Shown: positions 46,242-54,431, numbered from the stretch's first letter. The stretch: DNA of 64,000 bases from an uncultured Bacteroidales bacterium (GCA_900315705.1 ONAB01000021.1:1-64000), one strand, 5' to 3'. The notes: a model not told the origin generated them from the sequence alone. Translations and numbers: made by a program.

Positions 46242-47195
46242 TTAAAGAAGGCGGCAAAGAAAATCAATGGCGATTTTCAAGCAGGCATCGAGTTTTTCGG
46301 GAATCAGACGGTATTTGGAACCGAAATAGAAGGCGTGCGACTCGCCCTCAAAGGGGTGCAGTTCGTAGTGTTTCATTCCAAGGGAATCCATCCGCTGGGC
46401 TATGCTGTAGGAGCCGTAGAGTTTTGGGGAGACTATGGCATAAATACCGGAGGTGCCCGAGGTGTAGGGCACGGTTTTGTCGGCGGTGCCGTGGATCATA
46501 CAGATGGGGGTAGTCTCGTCGGCATCAATAACCTCCAAATCGGAGACGCCACCCCACTGAGCCACGACCCCCGCCACGCAGCTGGTGTGTCCGCGGCTGA
46601 TGTCAAGACCAGAGTCGTCGAGCATCCCGAGGTCGCCGCCGAGGTACGCCTCTTCGGGGCGCTCGTCGTTTTTCATAAACACAGTGTACAGGGAGGCAAT
46701 GCTGCCGGCGGAGTTGCCCAGCAGGAAGATGGCGTTGGTGTCGATGCCATAGTGGTCGCTTTTAGCTTTGAAGAAGCGGATAGCGGCGCTGACATCCTGG
46801 GTGGCCATATAGGCTCCGCGCATCATATTGGTGGGCGAGATGCTGAGCGTGGGCACCAGCCGGTAGTCGATGGAGGCCACCACAAAGCCGTGGTGGGCCA
46901 GCGTGTCGGCTATGGCCACCATATCGGCATAGTCGCGCGACCCCGCCACAAAGGCGCCCCCGAACACGGTGATGACCAACGGGCGGCGGGCCATCGTGTC
47001 GTGATAGGGCTCGTACAGGTCGGCCCGCAACTCCTTCATCTCCCCGGCGATGTTCTCGGCCCGGTTGAAGAGTATGCCGTGTATCACCGAGACCTCGTCA
47101 AAGACCCGGGTGGCGAAACGTTGTGCCTGCGCGGAAGGCCCGCCGGCAAACAACAGGCACCCTAAAACCGCAAAATAAAATCTCCATCTGGACAT
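46242..47195 (-). CDS. Secreted alpha/beta-hydrolase (carboxylesterase-like)
   Basis: 317 residues from ATG 47195 (MSRWRFYFAVLGCLLF); the promoter at 47259-47266 excludes the longer open frame. Signal peptide about 1-24 (SAQAQ). Catalytic features: oxyanion-hole stretch VFGGAFVAGS, nucleophile Ser162 in GNSAGS, Asp in HGTADKTVPY and His in GESHAFYF. The form GGAF instead of HGGGF and the NSAG nucleophile elbow fit feruloyl/acetyl-esterase-like hydrolases. Substrate unknown; position before a beta-helix sorting-domain protein suggests a joint role in breaking down an extracellular carbohydrate or ester, which is an inference. Confidence 0.88.
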   Translation of the reverse strand: MSRWRFYFAVLGCLLFAGGPSAQAQRFATRVFDEVSVIHGILFNRAENIAGEMKELRADLYEPYHDTMARRPLVITVFGGAFVAGSRDYADMVAIADTLAHHGFVVASIDYRLVPTLSISPTNMMRGAYMATQDVSAAIRFFKAKSDHYGIDTNAIFLLGNSAGSIASLYTVFMKNDERPEEAYLGGDLGMLDDSGLDISRGHTSCVAGVVAQWGGVSDLEVIDADETTPICMIHGTADKTVPYTSGTSGIYAIVSPKLYGSYSIAQRMDSLGMKHYELHPFEGESHAFYFGSKYRLIPEKLDACLKIAIDFLCRLL

Positions 47196-47258
47196 AGTAT
47201 ATGTTTTTAGCGTTACCATCAAATTCTCTTCCCATCGTATCCAAAAACGATGACGCGG

Positions 47259-47266
47259 CAAAGGTA
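47259..47266 (-). promoter_or_regulatory. -7 promoter element TACCTTTG for the esterase operon
   Basis: The minus strand reads TACCTTTGCCGCG, 63 bases before the esterase ATG. It lies in the tail of the truncated gene, showing that this tail is no longer essential coding sequence. Confidence 0.55.
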
Positions 47267-47385
47267 CGTAATTTTTGGGTTATGGCGTGCGAGGTGCGAT
47301 TTACGATTTGCGATTGTATCATAGACCGGAGACCGAAGACTTTTTTCGTAAGTCGCAAATCGCACGTCGTACATCGTACATTCCC

Positions 47386-47415
47386 ACGTCCCGCAGGGAC
47401 GGAAGCCCGGTAGAA
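47386..47415 (+). repeat. REP-like unit (solitary copy)
   Basis: A single copy of the ~30-base unit found around the transposase: GTCCCGCAGGGAC stem followed by GGAAGCCCGGTAGAA. It marks the 3' border of the truncated gene. Confidence 0.85.
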
Positions 47416-47661
47416 GAATCTTGCATTCATAGTGTCCATTAGGATTTCGACGGGAATTTAATGCCGGCAAGTTAGCAAAAGGCACCACGCGGTCATAAAC
47501 CAGTCCTGTTGTTGCATCAGCCATACTAATATTTACAAAAAGGTTGTCAAATAACCTTGTGAAAGACGGACCTGTTTGAGAAAATGCCGTAGAACAACTA
47601 ATGATTATTAGAAAAGGCAACAAACTCTTTTTCAAAAGCAACAAAATATTATTAACAAACA

Positions 47662-48166
47662 TCAAAATTCATATGAATAACCGACTTCCAGTATTCCTTC
47701 AGGGCCGAATCCCAGTTCAATGTTGGCAGCGTTTGTCTTCCCCACGCGCATCCCAAGAAGTGTCAACTGGGCTGTCGGTCCCACGAAAAATCGGTCAGTA
47801 ATACCGTCGTCACCACGCCAGATTGTCCGGGTGAACTCATTGATCTCTTTCGCCTCGATTCCAAAAGTGGCGCCCAATCCAACTCCCAAGTAAAACAGCC
47901 CCCACACTATGCTTGCGGGTAATGTTGTAGAAATAATGGAGATTGAAAGCGCCGATTTTATAGGATTGGTTGGGAGAATCAGGAGCTGTTCTGTAATGAA
48001 AGAAATCTGGCTCATAAACAGGCCCCATAAGGGAGGCTGGTCTCCAAAAATTTTCTCCAACAGGTAATATTCCGACAGAAAAGCCAATTTCATTATGCTT
48101 GAAACTCTCATTGGAATTCAAATCTGTTTTCTGCCCTCTCGCCATTCCAACACACAGCAGCGGCAA
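47662..48166 (-). pseudogene. Frameshifted outer membrane beta-barrel protein gene
   Basis: Two overlapping frames each hold half a small barrel. The 5' frame (48166 to about 47900) reads the end of a signal peptide (PLLCVGMARGQ) and strands such as HNEIGFSVGILPVG and YKIGAFNLHYFYNITRKHSVGAVL. The 3' frame (about 47900 to 47662) continues with WGLFYLGVGLGATFGIE, VGPTAQLTLLGMRVG and ends in the barrel-type terminus LEVGYSYEF. A one-step frame change near 47890-47910 would join them. The signal peptide also lacks its Met-Lys start (the only start is TTG after a stop), so the 5' end is missing as well. A sequencing error could explain the frameshift but not the missing start. Confidence 0.7.
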
Positions 48167-48176
48167 AACTAATCTG

Positions 48177-48311
48177 AATTATCCCCTTGAATCTTGTAAA
48201 TATCCTGTCTGCGTATTTCTGCGAGTTCGGCGGGCTTATAATTGTCCCGCAGACCACGCAGATTAACGCAGATTATCACACCGTTTTTTTGCAAGACTTA
48301 AAGGGATAATT
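48177..48311. repeat. 135-bp MITE-like element with inverted ends
   Basis: The two ends, 48177-48196 and 48292-48311, are 20-base inverted repeats with 18 matches (AATTATCCC-TT-AA/GA-TCTTG type). The interior holds CTGCG- and CAGATTAACGCAGATT-type repeats and no gene. It lies directly at the damaged 5' end of the barrel pseudogene. Confidence 0.6.
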
Positions 48312-48371
48312 CCGAAACTAATAAGAGTAAAAGTCTTTTTTTCATAACTTTTTTATTTTAGGGGAACAATG

Positions 48372-49571
48372 TTATCTTATAATAAAAAATTCTGTGTATG
48401 GCGGCGTTTCGTCAAACCAGTCGTCAGGGTCTGCAGGCTCCTTTTGCATAAAAAACGCATTGGGAAAGTTTGCGCGTCGCAACAATAAAATCCGACTCAT
48501 CAAAAAAGTGCCATCTTGGGAGTAAACTTCCAGTTGGCCTTGACATTCTGGACAAAAAAGGTCATTATCAGATGGATACTGAGTTATCCTATATTTGTAA
48601 AAACCAGGTGACAACGGCCATACCCGCACAAGGTCATATAATTCACTATAAAATGTTATAAAACCATTCTCAAATGGAAAATAATTCACCATCATTGACA
48701 TATCTGTAACTGGGCAACTTGGATTGGGATACACATAAAAAGTGCTGTCTTGAAAATCGATGTATTCCCATATCAGATGATCAGGGTTGTAATCATCTAA
48801 AAAGGCGTTTGTATAAGGAAGAGGTATCGCCACAAGCCGGTGCTTCAGGCTGTTTTCATCCCAATAAAGAGTGTCGGGATAGTTTTCAAATAAACGCCAA
48901 TACTTGGTTTCTCTCAAACTAGCGACAAAAAGACCGCTCCGCACAGAATCGAGGATATGACTAAGCCACATTGTGTTCGCTATCTTGATTTTGTCCCCCA
49001 CATTGACATTCTGTTGTGTCTTCATTGCCGGGATGTCCGGTGTAATACCAGCGGAGTTGCTGACCCTCACGGCATCGGAATGTCCCGAAGAGGCAAGGTT
49101 CACGATTTTGGCGTGCACGCTCTGCCCGTGCGATGTGGCCCGCAATATGTGGAGGCCGCGACACGACAGGGAGATCTCTACCGTATGTGTGCCTCGCTCC
49201 AATGCCACAGCGCTCGACGCCTTCAGCCTTCCCACTTCATCAAACAGTTGAAGCACCACTTCCCCGTCGCGGGCGGTGGTCAGCGTCACATCGGCCTTCC
49301 CCTCGCTCGGGTTCGGATAGACTGCCGACAGGGAGAAGCCCCTCACTTCAAAATCCTCCACGCCCGTCAGGTCGCAGTTGTGCAGCAGGGAATCGCTCAT
49401 CGTAAAAGTAGTACCCTGTGTCTGGTTGGTCACGGTGATGGGGAATATGTCATAATAGGGGGCGCCTAACAAGGTCGGGCGGATAAGCAGCGTGAAGCAG
49501 CTGTCCGCCTGCCCAAAGGCGACAACCTGCAGTACCAGCAAAGCCAACAGAGGCAATAATCTTTGTTTCAC
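48372..49571 (-). CDS. Secreted protein with internal type IX sorting-like module
   Basis: 399 residues from GTG 49571 (signal peptide about 1-20, VAFGQ). A sorting-domain-like module lies unusually early, at about 80-165: FSLSAVYPNPSEGKADVTL, VVLQLFDEVGRLKAS, CRGLHILRATSHGQS. It is followed by NVGDKIKIANTMWLSHILDSV and a ~200-residue C-terminal region, AT-richer than the first half, with aromatic residues and a second YPNPSCPVTDM. The C-terminal half has no recognised family. Sorting domains normally end the protein, so either the module has another role here or the gene is a fusion. Start and promoter (49617-49624) agree. Confidence 0.7.
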   Translation of the reverse strand: MKQRLLPLLALLVLQVVAFGQADSCFTLLIRPTLLGAPYYDIFPITVTNQTQGTTFTMSDSLLHNCDLTGVEDFEVRGFSLSAVYPNPSEGKADVTLTTARDGEVVLQLFDEVGRLKASSAVALERGTHTVEISLSCRGLHILRATSHGQSVHAKIVNLASSGHSDAVRVSNSAGITPDIPAMKTQQNVNVGDKIKIANTMWLSHILDSVRSGLFVASLRETKYWRLFENYPDTLYWDENSLKHRLVAIPLPYTNAFLDDYNPDHLIWEYIDFQDSTFYVYPNPSCPVTDMSMMVNYFPFENGFITFYSELYDLVRVWPLSPGFYKYRITQYPSDNDLFCPECQGQLEVYSQDGTFLMSRILLLRRANFPNAFFMQKEPADPDDWFDETPPYTEFFIIR

Positions 49572-49616
49572 AATCTTAATAGCAGCTTTAAATTAAACAA
49601 TACAGGTTTCCGACGA

Positions 49617-49624
49617 CAAAAATA
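49617..49624 (-). promoter_or_regulatory. -7 promoter element TATTTTTG
   Basis: The minus strand reads TATTTTTGTCG, 45 bases before the GTG start of the secreted protein gene at 49571. Confidence 0.55.
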
Positions 49625-49675
49625 CAAATAATTTCCAATGTTTTAAGCAGCACGGCGAAAATATTAGGTTAGTGG

Positions 49676-49749
49676 TAGAGCTGCCACATTGTAGAGCCGC
49701 CACAATGTGACGGCTCTACGACGATGATCCCACAATGTGGCGGCTCTAC
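49676..49749. repeat. Cluster of 19-base inverted repeats
   Basis: The motif GTAGAGCCGCCACAATGTG (49691-49709) overlaps an inverted copy (49701-49719) and pairs with another inverted copy at 49731-49749; a partial copy begins at 49676. The cluster can fold into alternative hairpins. Confidence 0.75.
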
Positions 49750-49792
49750 CTCGGCGGATATCCTCACAAACCTCGCACCTTGCAAATCCCCC

Positions 49793-49863
49793 GCGTCCCG
49801 CCAGGGACGGAAGCCCGGTAGAACGATGCGGCACTCCACGCACCGAAACGTCCCGCAGGGACG
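49793..49863 (+). repeat. REP-like units (one full, one partial)
   Basis: A full copy (GTCCC/GGGAC stem, then GGAAGCCCGGTAGAA) is followed ~25 bases later by a stem-only copy GTCCCGCAGGGAC. The ~50-base spacing matches that around the transposase. Confidence 0.85.
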
Positions 49864-50147
49864 ACACATTTTCTGTTATCCCTGATGGGACACGGACGTG
49901 ACAGGATGCAGTCAGTAGCATCTCTCCGAGATGCCGGGTGGCGGGTAGGCGCCCCATCACCACACTGCGTATGGTGTTAATTGCACTCCGTGCGTGCCGC
50001 CTCTCCGAGGCTGTATAAGTCTACGATCATACCTCGCACGTCGCATCCTAGACTTAAGACTTTAGACTGAAGACTTAATTTCTTAGTTTCTTAATTTCTT
50101 AATTACTATAGACCATAGACCGTAAATCAGGTAAAACGTTTTTTTCG

Positions 50148-50155
50148 TATTTTTG
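50148..50155 (+). promoter_or_regulatory. -7 promoter element TATTTTTG for nadD
   Basis: TATTTTTGCCC fits TAnnTTTG and lies 24 bases before the nadD ATG at 50180, which rules out the upstream in-frame start. Confidence 0.6.
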
Positions 50156-50179
50156 CCCGTTTTTTCAACCATCGGGAAA

Positions 50180-50758
50180 ATGATCAAAACAGGACTCTAT
50201 TTCGGATCCTTCAACCCCATTCACATTGGGCATCTGATTATTGCGGAATATATGCTGGAACATTCCGACCTGGACGAACTGTGGTTCGTGGTGTCGCCCC
50301 GCAACCCCCTGAAGAAAAAAGAATCCCTGCTCGACGATCGCCAACGGCTCTATATGGTGAACCTGGCTATCGGCGACGACGAGCGCTTCCAAGCCTCCGA
50401 CATCGAATTCCACCTCCCGCAACCCTCCTACACCTGCCACACCCTGGTGCAGCTCAAAGAGAAACACCCGATGTGCGAGTTCTCGCTCATTATGGGGGAG
50501 GACAACCTGCAGACCTTCGACCGCTGGCTCAACTACGAGTGGATCCTGGAGAACTTCCACCTCTACGTCTATCCCCGTCCCGGCTTCGACGCGGCGGAGA
50601 GACGATCGCACCCCCACGTCACCTTCGTGGACGCCCCCCGCATAGAGCTCTCCTCCACCTTGATCCGCAACAGCATCAAAGAGGGCAAACAGGTACGGTA
50701 TATGGTGCCGGAAGAGGTGGGAAAATATGTGGAGGAGATGGGATACTATAAGAATTAA
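50180..50758 (+). CDS. nadD: Nicotinate-nucleotide adenylyltransferase
   Basis: 192 residues from ATG 50180 (MIKTGLYFGSFNPIHIGHL). NadD adenylates nicotinate mononucleotide to deamido-NAD. The nucleotidyltransferase motif GSFNPIHIGH is at 9-18, the ligand-binding PRNPLKKKESLLDDRQRLYMV follows, and the C-terminal ELSSTLIRNSIKEGK gives the I-S-S-T-x-I-R motif. Length is normal. The stop is followed at once by a run of AAGAATG/AAGAATT heptamers. It stands as a single-gene unit on the plus strand. Confidence 0.96.
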   Translation: MIKTGLYFGSFNPIHIGHLIIAEYMLEHSDLDELWFVVSPRNPLKKKESLLDDRQRLYMVNLAIGDDERFQASDIEFHLPQPSYTCHTLVQLKEKHPMCEFSLIMGEDNLQTFDRWLNYEWILENFHLYVYPRPGFDAAERRSHPHVTFVDAPRIELSSTLIRNSIKEGKQVRYMVPEEVGKYVEEMGYYKN

Positions 50759-50806
50759 GAATGAAGAATGAAGAATGAAGAATTAAGAATTAAGAATGGA
50801 GAATTA
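50750..50806. repeat. Heptamer repeat AAGAATK (8 units)
   Basis: Eight in-phase 7-mers (AAGAATT, AAGAATG x3, AAGAATT x2, AAGAATG, GAGAATT) begin within the last codons of nadD and extend 48 bases beyond its stop. Confidence 0.85.
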
Positions 50807-50820
50807 ACCTATATACGTTG

Positions 50821-50885
50821 AACGGCCCCGTAGGGGCAAGAGCTAGGTAAATCCCCACAAGGCGAAGCCGCTGTGGGGGGGGATT
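50821..50885. repeat. Two short palindromes before the RlmD-type gene
   Basis: GGCCCCGTAGGGGC (50824-50837) and a stem formed by TCCCCACA and TGTGGGG around AAGGCGAAGCCGC (about 50852-50880) lie between the heptamer run and the RlmD-type gene. They resemble the other palindromes but lack the GCCCGGTAGAA tail. Confidence 0.6.
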
Positions 50886-50903
50886 ACCGAAAGAACAGAG
50901 ATT

Positions 50904-52319
50904 ATGGCATTCAAACGATACAACATAGAAAACCTGGAAATTCTCTCCGCGGGAGCGGAGGGCAAGGCCGTGGCCAAACAGGACGGCCTCACCATCTTCG
51001 TGCCCTACGCCGTGCCCGGCGATTTCGTGGACGTGGAGATTTACAAACGCAAACACGGCTATGCCGAGGCCAACCTGCTGGCCATCCGCACCCCCTCCCC
51101 CGACCGGGTGACACCCCCCTGCGGGCACTTCGGCGTGTGCGGCGGCTGCAAATGGCAAATGCTCGACTACAAAAAACAACTGGAATTCAAGCAGAAACAG
51201 GTGGAGGACAACTTCCGTCACCTCGGCAAGTTCGAGTTCCCGGAACTGCAGCCCATCATCGGGTCCGAGAAAATATATTACTACCGCAACAAACTCGAAT
51301 ACACCTTCTCCACAATGCGCTGGCTCTCCTACGAGGATCTGCGCCGCTACGAGGACGGCGAGTTCTTCGAGCAACGCTGCCTGGGCTTCCACATCCCCGG
51401 TATGTTCGACAAAATCCTCAACATCGAGCACTGCTGGCTGCAGGCGGCGCCCAGCAACGACATCCGCCTCTTCTGCCGCTCGTACGCGATGGAACACGAG
51501 CTGCCCTTCTACGACCCCCGCGAACGCACCGGACTGCTGCGCAACCTCATCATCCGCACCGCCTCCACCGGCGACCTGATGGTGGTGGTCATCTTCTCCG
51601 ACTTCAACCAGCAAGCCGCCGATATGATGCAGGCCCTCGCCGACCGCTTCCCTGAAATCACTTCCCTCGTCTATGTGGTCAACACCAAGATGAACGACGC
51701 CATCTTCGACCTGCCTTTCCACCTGTTCAAGGGACAGGACTACATTATGGAGGAGATGGAGGGACTGAAATTCAAGGTGGGGCCCAAGTCGTTCTACCAG
51801 ACCAACAGCGAGCAGGCCTACAACCTCTACAAGGTGGCGCGCGAGTTTGCCAACATACAGCCTGACGAGGTGGTCTATGACCTCTTCACGGGCACGGGCA
51901 CCATCGCCAACTTCGTGGCGCACCAGGCTAAACGGGTAGTGGGCATCGAGTACGTGGACACCGCCGTGGCCGACGCCCGCCTCAACTCCGAGATGAACCA
52001 CATCGACAACACCGAATTCGTGGTGGGCGATATGGCCAAGATCTTCACCGACCACTTCATCGCCAAGCACGGCCGCCCGGATGTCATCATCTCCGACCCC
52101 CCACGCGCCGGTATGCACCCCAACGTCATCGACCAGCTGCTCAAACTGGAGGTGCCCCGCATTGTGTACGTGAGCTGCAACCCCGCCACACAGGCCCGCG
52201 ACCTGACCCTGCTGGACGCAAAATACCGGGTGGAAAAGGTGCAACCCGTGGATATGTTCCCCCACACCCAACACGTGGAAAACGTGGTGCTGCTCACCCT
52301 GAAGCCCTCCCTCCCGTGA
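50904..52319 (+). CDS. 23S rRNA (uracil-5-)-methyltransferase, RlmD/RumA type
   Basis: 471 residues. An N-terminal TRAM-like domain (residues 5-60) is followed by the [4Fe-4S] Cys set at 73, 79, 82 and 177 (PPCGHFGVCGGC and EHCWLQ). The SAM-binding domain has VVYDLFTGTGTIA. The catalytic region has DPPRAGMHP and VYVSCNPATQARDL, with the nucleophilic Cys in SCN. These enzymes add a methyl group to uracil in rRNA (U1939 or U747 in E. coli) or tRNA; RlmD fits best because of the cluster, but the exact site is not certain in Bacteroidota. The ATG follows ACAGAGATT; palindromes upstream may be part of the leader. Confidence 0.92.
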   Translation: MAFKRYNIENLEILSAGAEGKAVAKQDGLTIFVPYAVPGDFVDVEIYKRKHGYAEANLLAIRTPSPDRVTPPCGHFGVCGGCKWQMLDYKKQLEFKQKQVEDNFRHLGKFEFPELQPIIGSEKIYYYRNKLEYTFSTMRWLSYEDLRRYEDGEFFEQRCLGFHIPGMFDKILNIEHCWLQAAPSNDIRLFCRSYAMEHELPFYDPRERTGLLRNLIIRTASTGDLMVVVIFSDFNQQAADMMQALADRFPEITSLVYVVNTKMNDAIFDLPFHLFKGQDYIMEEMEGLKFKVGPKSFYQTNSEQAYNLYKVAREFANIQPDEVVYDLFTGTGTIANFVAHQAKRVVGIEYVDTAVADARLNSEMNHIDNTEFVVGDMAKIFTDHFIAKHGRPDVIISDPPRAGMHPNVIDQLLKLEVPRIVYVSCNPATQARDLTLLDAKYRVEKVQPVDMFPHTQHVENVVLLTLKPSLP

Positions 52320-52417
52320 TGCGACCATCGTTCCGCAAAAAACAGTGTGCGTTTTTCAGGATATTCGATTGATGATCAATATAATAGTCAATAACAATTT
52401 TCTTAAATCTGTTTATT

Positions 52418-53443
52418 ATGGCTTACCATTTTAAAAATCTGGTTTTTGAAGGCGGCGGCGTGAAAGGCATCGCCTACGTGGGCGCACTGGAAGTGCTCGA
52501 CCGCGAAGGAATACTGCAAGATGTGGAACGCGTGGCCGGCACCTCCGCCGGCGCAATGATAGCCGTCTTAGTCGGTCTGCGCTACACCGCCGACGAAGTA
52601 AGAGAGATTCTGTGGAGTCTCAACTTCAAGAAGTTTATGGACAGCTCGTGGGGCATCATCCGCGACACCAACCGCCTGCTCAAGGATTACGGCTGGTATA
52701 AGGGCGACTTCTTCCGCAACCTGATCGCCAGTTTCCTGGAAAAGAAAACCGGCAATGGCGAAGCCACCTTCGCGGATATCGCCAAAACAAACCGGTTCAG
52801 GGACATCTACCTGGTGGGCGCCGACCTGACCACCGGCCTCTCCAAGATGTTCAGCGTGCACCACACCCCCGATTTCAAAGTGGCCGACGCCGCCCGCATC
52901 TCGATGTCCATACCCCTCTTCTTCGCCGCCGTGAAAGGAGGCGAAAACAACAAGCACATCTTCGTGGATGGCGGACTGCTTGACAACTATACCATCAAGA
53001 CATTCGACCAGGTGTCGTATGTGGCCGACCGCAACAACGCCCGCCGGACGGAGTACTACGAGACCATCAATAAGAAAACCCGGATGCAGAGAAGCATCTC
53101 GCGCAACGAGTACGTGTACAACAAGGAGACCTTGGGCTTCCGCCTGGATGCCAAGGAGGACATCTCGATGTTCCTCAACCACGGCACCGCCCCGTGCAAG
53201 GACATCAACAGCTTCTTCACCTATACCAAAGCACTGGTAACCACGCTCATAGACTTCCAAAACAACACCCACCTGCACAGCGACGACTGGCAGCGCACGG
53301 TCTATATCGACACCTTGGGCGTCGGAGCCGTGGATTTTGACATTTCTGACACGAAGAAAAAGAAACTGGTAGAGTCGGGCAAGCTCTACACCGAAGCCTA
53401 TCTGGAGTGGTATAACAACGACGAGGAGAAGGCCAACAAGTAA
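52418..53443 (+). CDS. Patatin-like phospholipase
   Basis: 341 residues. Oxyanion-hole motif FEGGGVKGIAYVGALEVL at residues 10-27, nucleophile Ser43 in GTSAG and catalytic Asp184 in VDGGLLDNY make a full Ser-Asp dyad. No signal peptide or membrane segment is present, so it is cytoplasmic or peripheral. Patatin-domain proteins release fatty acids from phospholipids; some serve in phage defence, but nothing next to it (no CD-NTase or other sensor) supports that here. The C-terminal ~110 residues (from about 225) are charged and unassigned. It converges with the YitT gene, 8 bases apart. Confidence 0.92.
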   Translation: MAYHFKNLVFEGGGVKGIAYVGALEVLDREGILQDVERVAGTSAGAMIAVLVGLRYTADEVREILWSLNFKKFMDSSWGIIRDTNRLLKDYGWYKGDFFRNLIASFLEKKTGNGEATFADIAKTNRFRDIYLVGADLTTGLSKMFSVHHTPDFKVADAARISMSIPLFFAAVKGGENNKHIFVDGGLLDNYTIKTFDQVSYVADRNNARRTEYYETINKKTRMQRSISRNEYVYNKETLGFRLDAKEDISMFLNHGTAPCKDINSFFTYTKALVTTLIDFQNNTHLHSDDWQRTVYIDTLGVGAVDFDISDTKKKKLVESGKLYTEAYLEWYNNDEEKANK

Positions 53444-53451
53444 GCCCTACC

Positions 53452-54402
53452 CTACTCTTCCGGCAGGGCCTTGAAGCCTAACCCCATAATTTCCGAACTC
53501 TCAATCACATTGACAAACGACGAGGGGTCGAGACGGCGCAGGTTGGACTTGAGTTTCACCAAGTCGGCGCGCTCGAGGGTGACATATATCATCTTGCGCT
53601 CGGCACCCTGATAGAGGCCGGTGCCGGCAAAGATGGTGCCCCCGCGCTTCAAGTCGTGCAGGATATACTCGCGCACCTCCTCCACCTTGTCGGTGACGAT
53701 GAAGGCCGTCTTGTACGACTTGATGCCATCCACGATGAGGTCGATGATCTTGCTCTCAATAGCGATGAGAATGATGGAGTATATCGGCAGGCGAATCTGC
53801 TTGAAGGCGATGAGCGTGGTGAGGGTGATGCAGGAATCGACCACCATCACCAGGGTGCCGAGGGATATCTTGGTATATTTATGCAGAATCATCGAGATGA
53901 TGTCGCTGCCGCCCGAGGTGGCGCCCGACTTGAAGATGAGGCCGATGGCCACGCCATAGATGACGCCGCCCACCACGGTGTTCAGGAAGTAGTCGGGGCG
54001 GAAGAAGAGCTCGCTGTGCGGAATCTGCACCAGGCCGTGGAGTCCTTCGCCGGCTTCCATAATGCCCTCGTGGATAACGGGATTATAGCCCCACAGCGTC
54101 TCAATCATCCAAGTGAAGAAGAATATAAGGATAGTGGACACCACGGTCTTCACGCCGAAGCGCGGACCGAGAATCCAGGTGCCGATGAGCAGGAGTGGAA
54201 TGTCCATACAGATGGCGTAATAACTGATCTTCCAGGGCCACACAGTATTCAGCACGTTGGAGAGGCCGTAGGTGCCGCCCGGAGCCAGCAGATAGGGGTT
54301 CACGAACATCACATCGCCCACGGCGAAGAGAAAGCTTCCGAGGATAAGGAGGAAATAAGCCCAGATTTCTTCCTTGCCAAATTTTTTAACTGTCTTATTC
54401 AT
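53452..54402 (-). CDS. YitT family membrane protein (DUF161 + DUF2179)
   Basis: 316 residues. Five or so membrane helices in residues 14-215, with the family segments FAVGDVMFVNPYLLAPGGTYGLSNVLN and GVIYGVAIGLIFKSGATSGGSDIISMIL, followed by a soluble DUF2179 domain (about 225-310: AFIVTDKVEEVREYIL, AGTGLYQGAERKMIYVTLER). Proteins of this type are widespread in Firmicutes and Bacteroidota; their substrate is unknown, and a transport role is inferred from topology. The gene has its own promoter (54432-54439). Confidence 0.93.
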   Translation of the reverse strand: MNKTVKKFGKEEIWAYFLLILGSFLFAVGDVMFVNPYLLAPGGTYGLSNVLNTVWPWKISYYAICMDIPLLLIGTWILGPRFGVKTVVSTILIFFFTWMIETLWGYNPVIHEGIMEAGEGLHGLVQIPHSELFFRPDYFLNTVVGGVIYGVAIGLIFKSGATSGGSDIISMILHKYTKISLGTLVMVVDSCITLTTLIAFKQIRLPIYSIILIAIESKIIDLIVDGIKSYKTAFIVTDKVEEVREYILHDLKRGGTIFAGTGLYQGAERKMIYVTLERADLVKLKSNLRRLDPSSFVNVIESSEIMGLGFKALPEE

Positions 54403-54431
54403 AGTTTATTATATTTTGCATTTTCCGGCGG

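Larger units (their letters stand above)
47219..47662 (-). pseudogene. Truncated secreted-protein gene ending in REP-like repeat
   Basis: From ATG 47662 a signal peptide (LLPFLIIISCSTAFSQ) is followed by SFTRLFDNLFVNISMADATTGLVYDRVVPFANL, a start typical of Bacteroidota secreted proteins that are normally several hundred residues long. After about 75 residues the frame runs into a palindromic unit (47386-47415) and 7-bp repeat sequence, giving a nonsense tail to 47219. The start codon overlaps the stop of the broken barrel gene, so the pair once formed an operon. Best read as the 5' remnant of a larger gene cut by repeat insertion or deletion. Confidence 0.65.
49625..50147. other. Repeat-filled intergenic region
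   Basis: About 520 bases with no supported gene. It holds four copies of a ~19-base motif (GTAGAGCCGCCACA-TGTG and its inverse) at 49676-49749, a full REP-like unit at 49793-49823 and a stem-only copy at 49848-49863. Further palindromes (e.g. CTCTCCGAGATGC / CCTCTCCGAGGC) follow, and then AGACTTA-type heptamers and TTTCTTAAT repeats at about 50048-50110. Reading frames through it are only translated repeats. Confidence 0.7.

Noticed and set aside
52418-53443. Patatin as part of a phage-defence (CBASS-type) system
   Set aside because: No nucleotidyltransferase or other defence gene lies next to it; its neighbours are rRNA methyltransferase and YitT genes.
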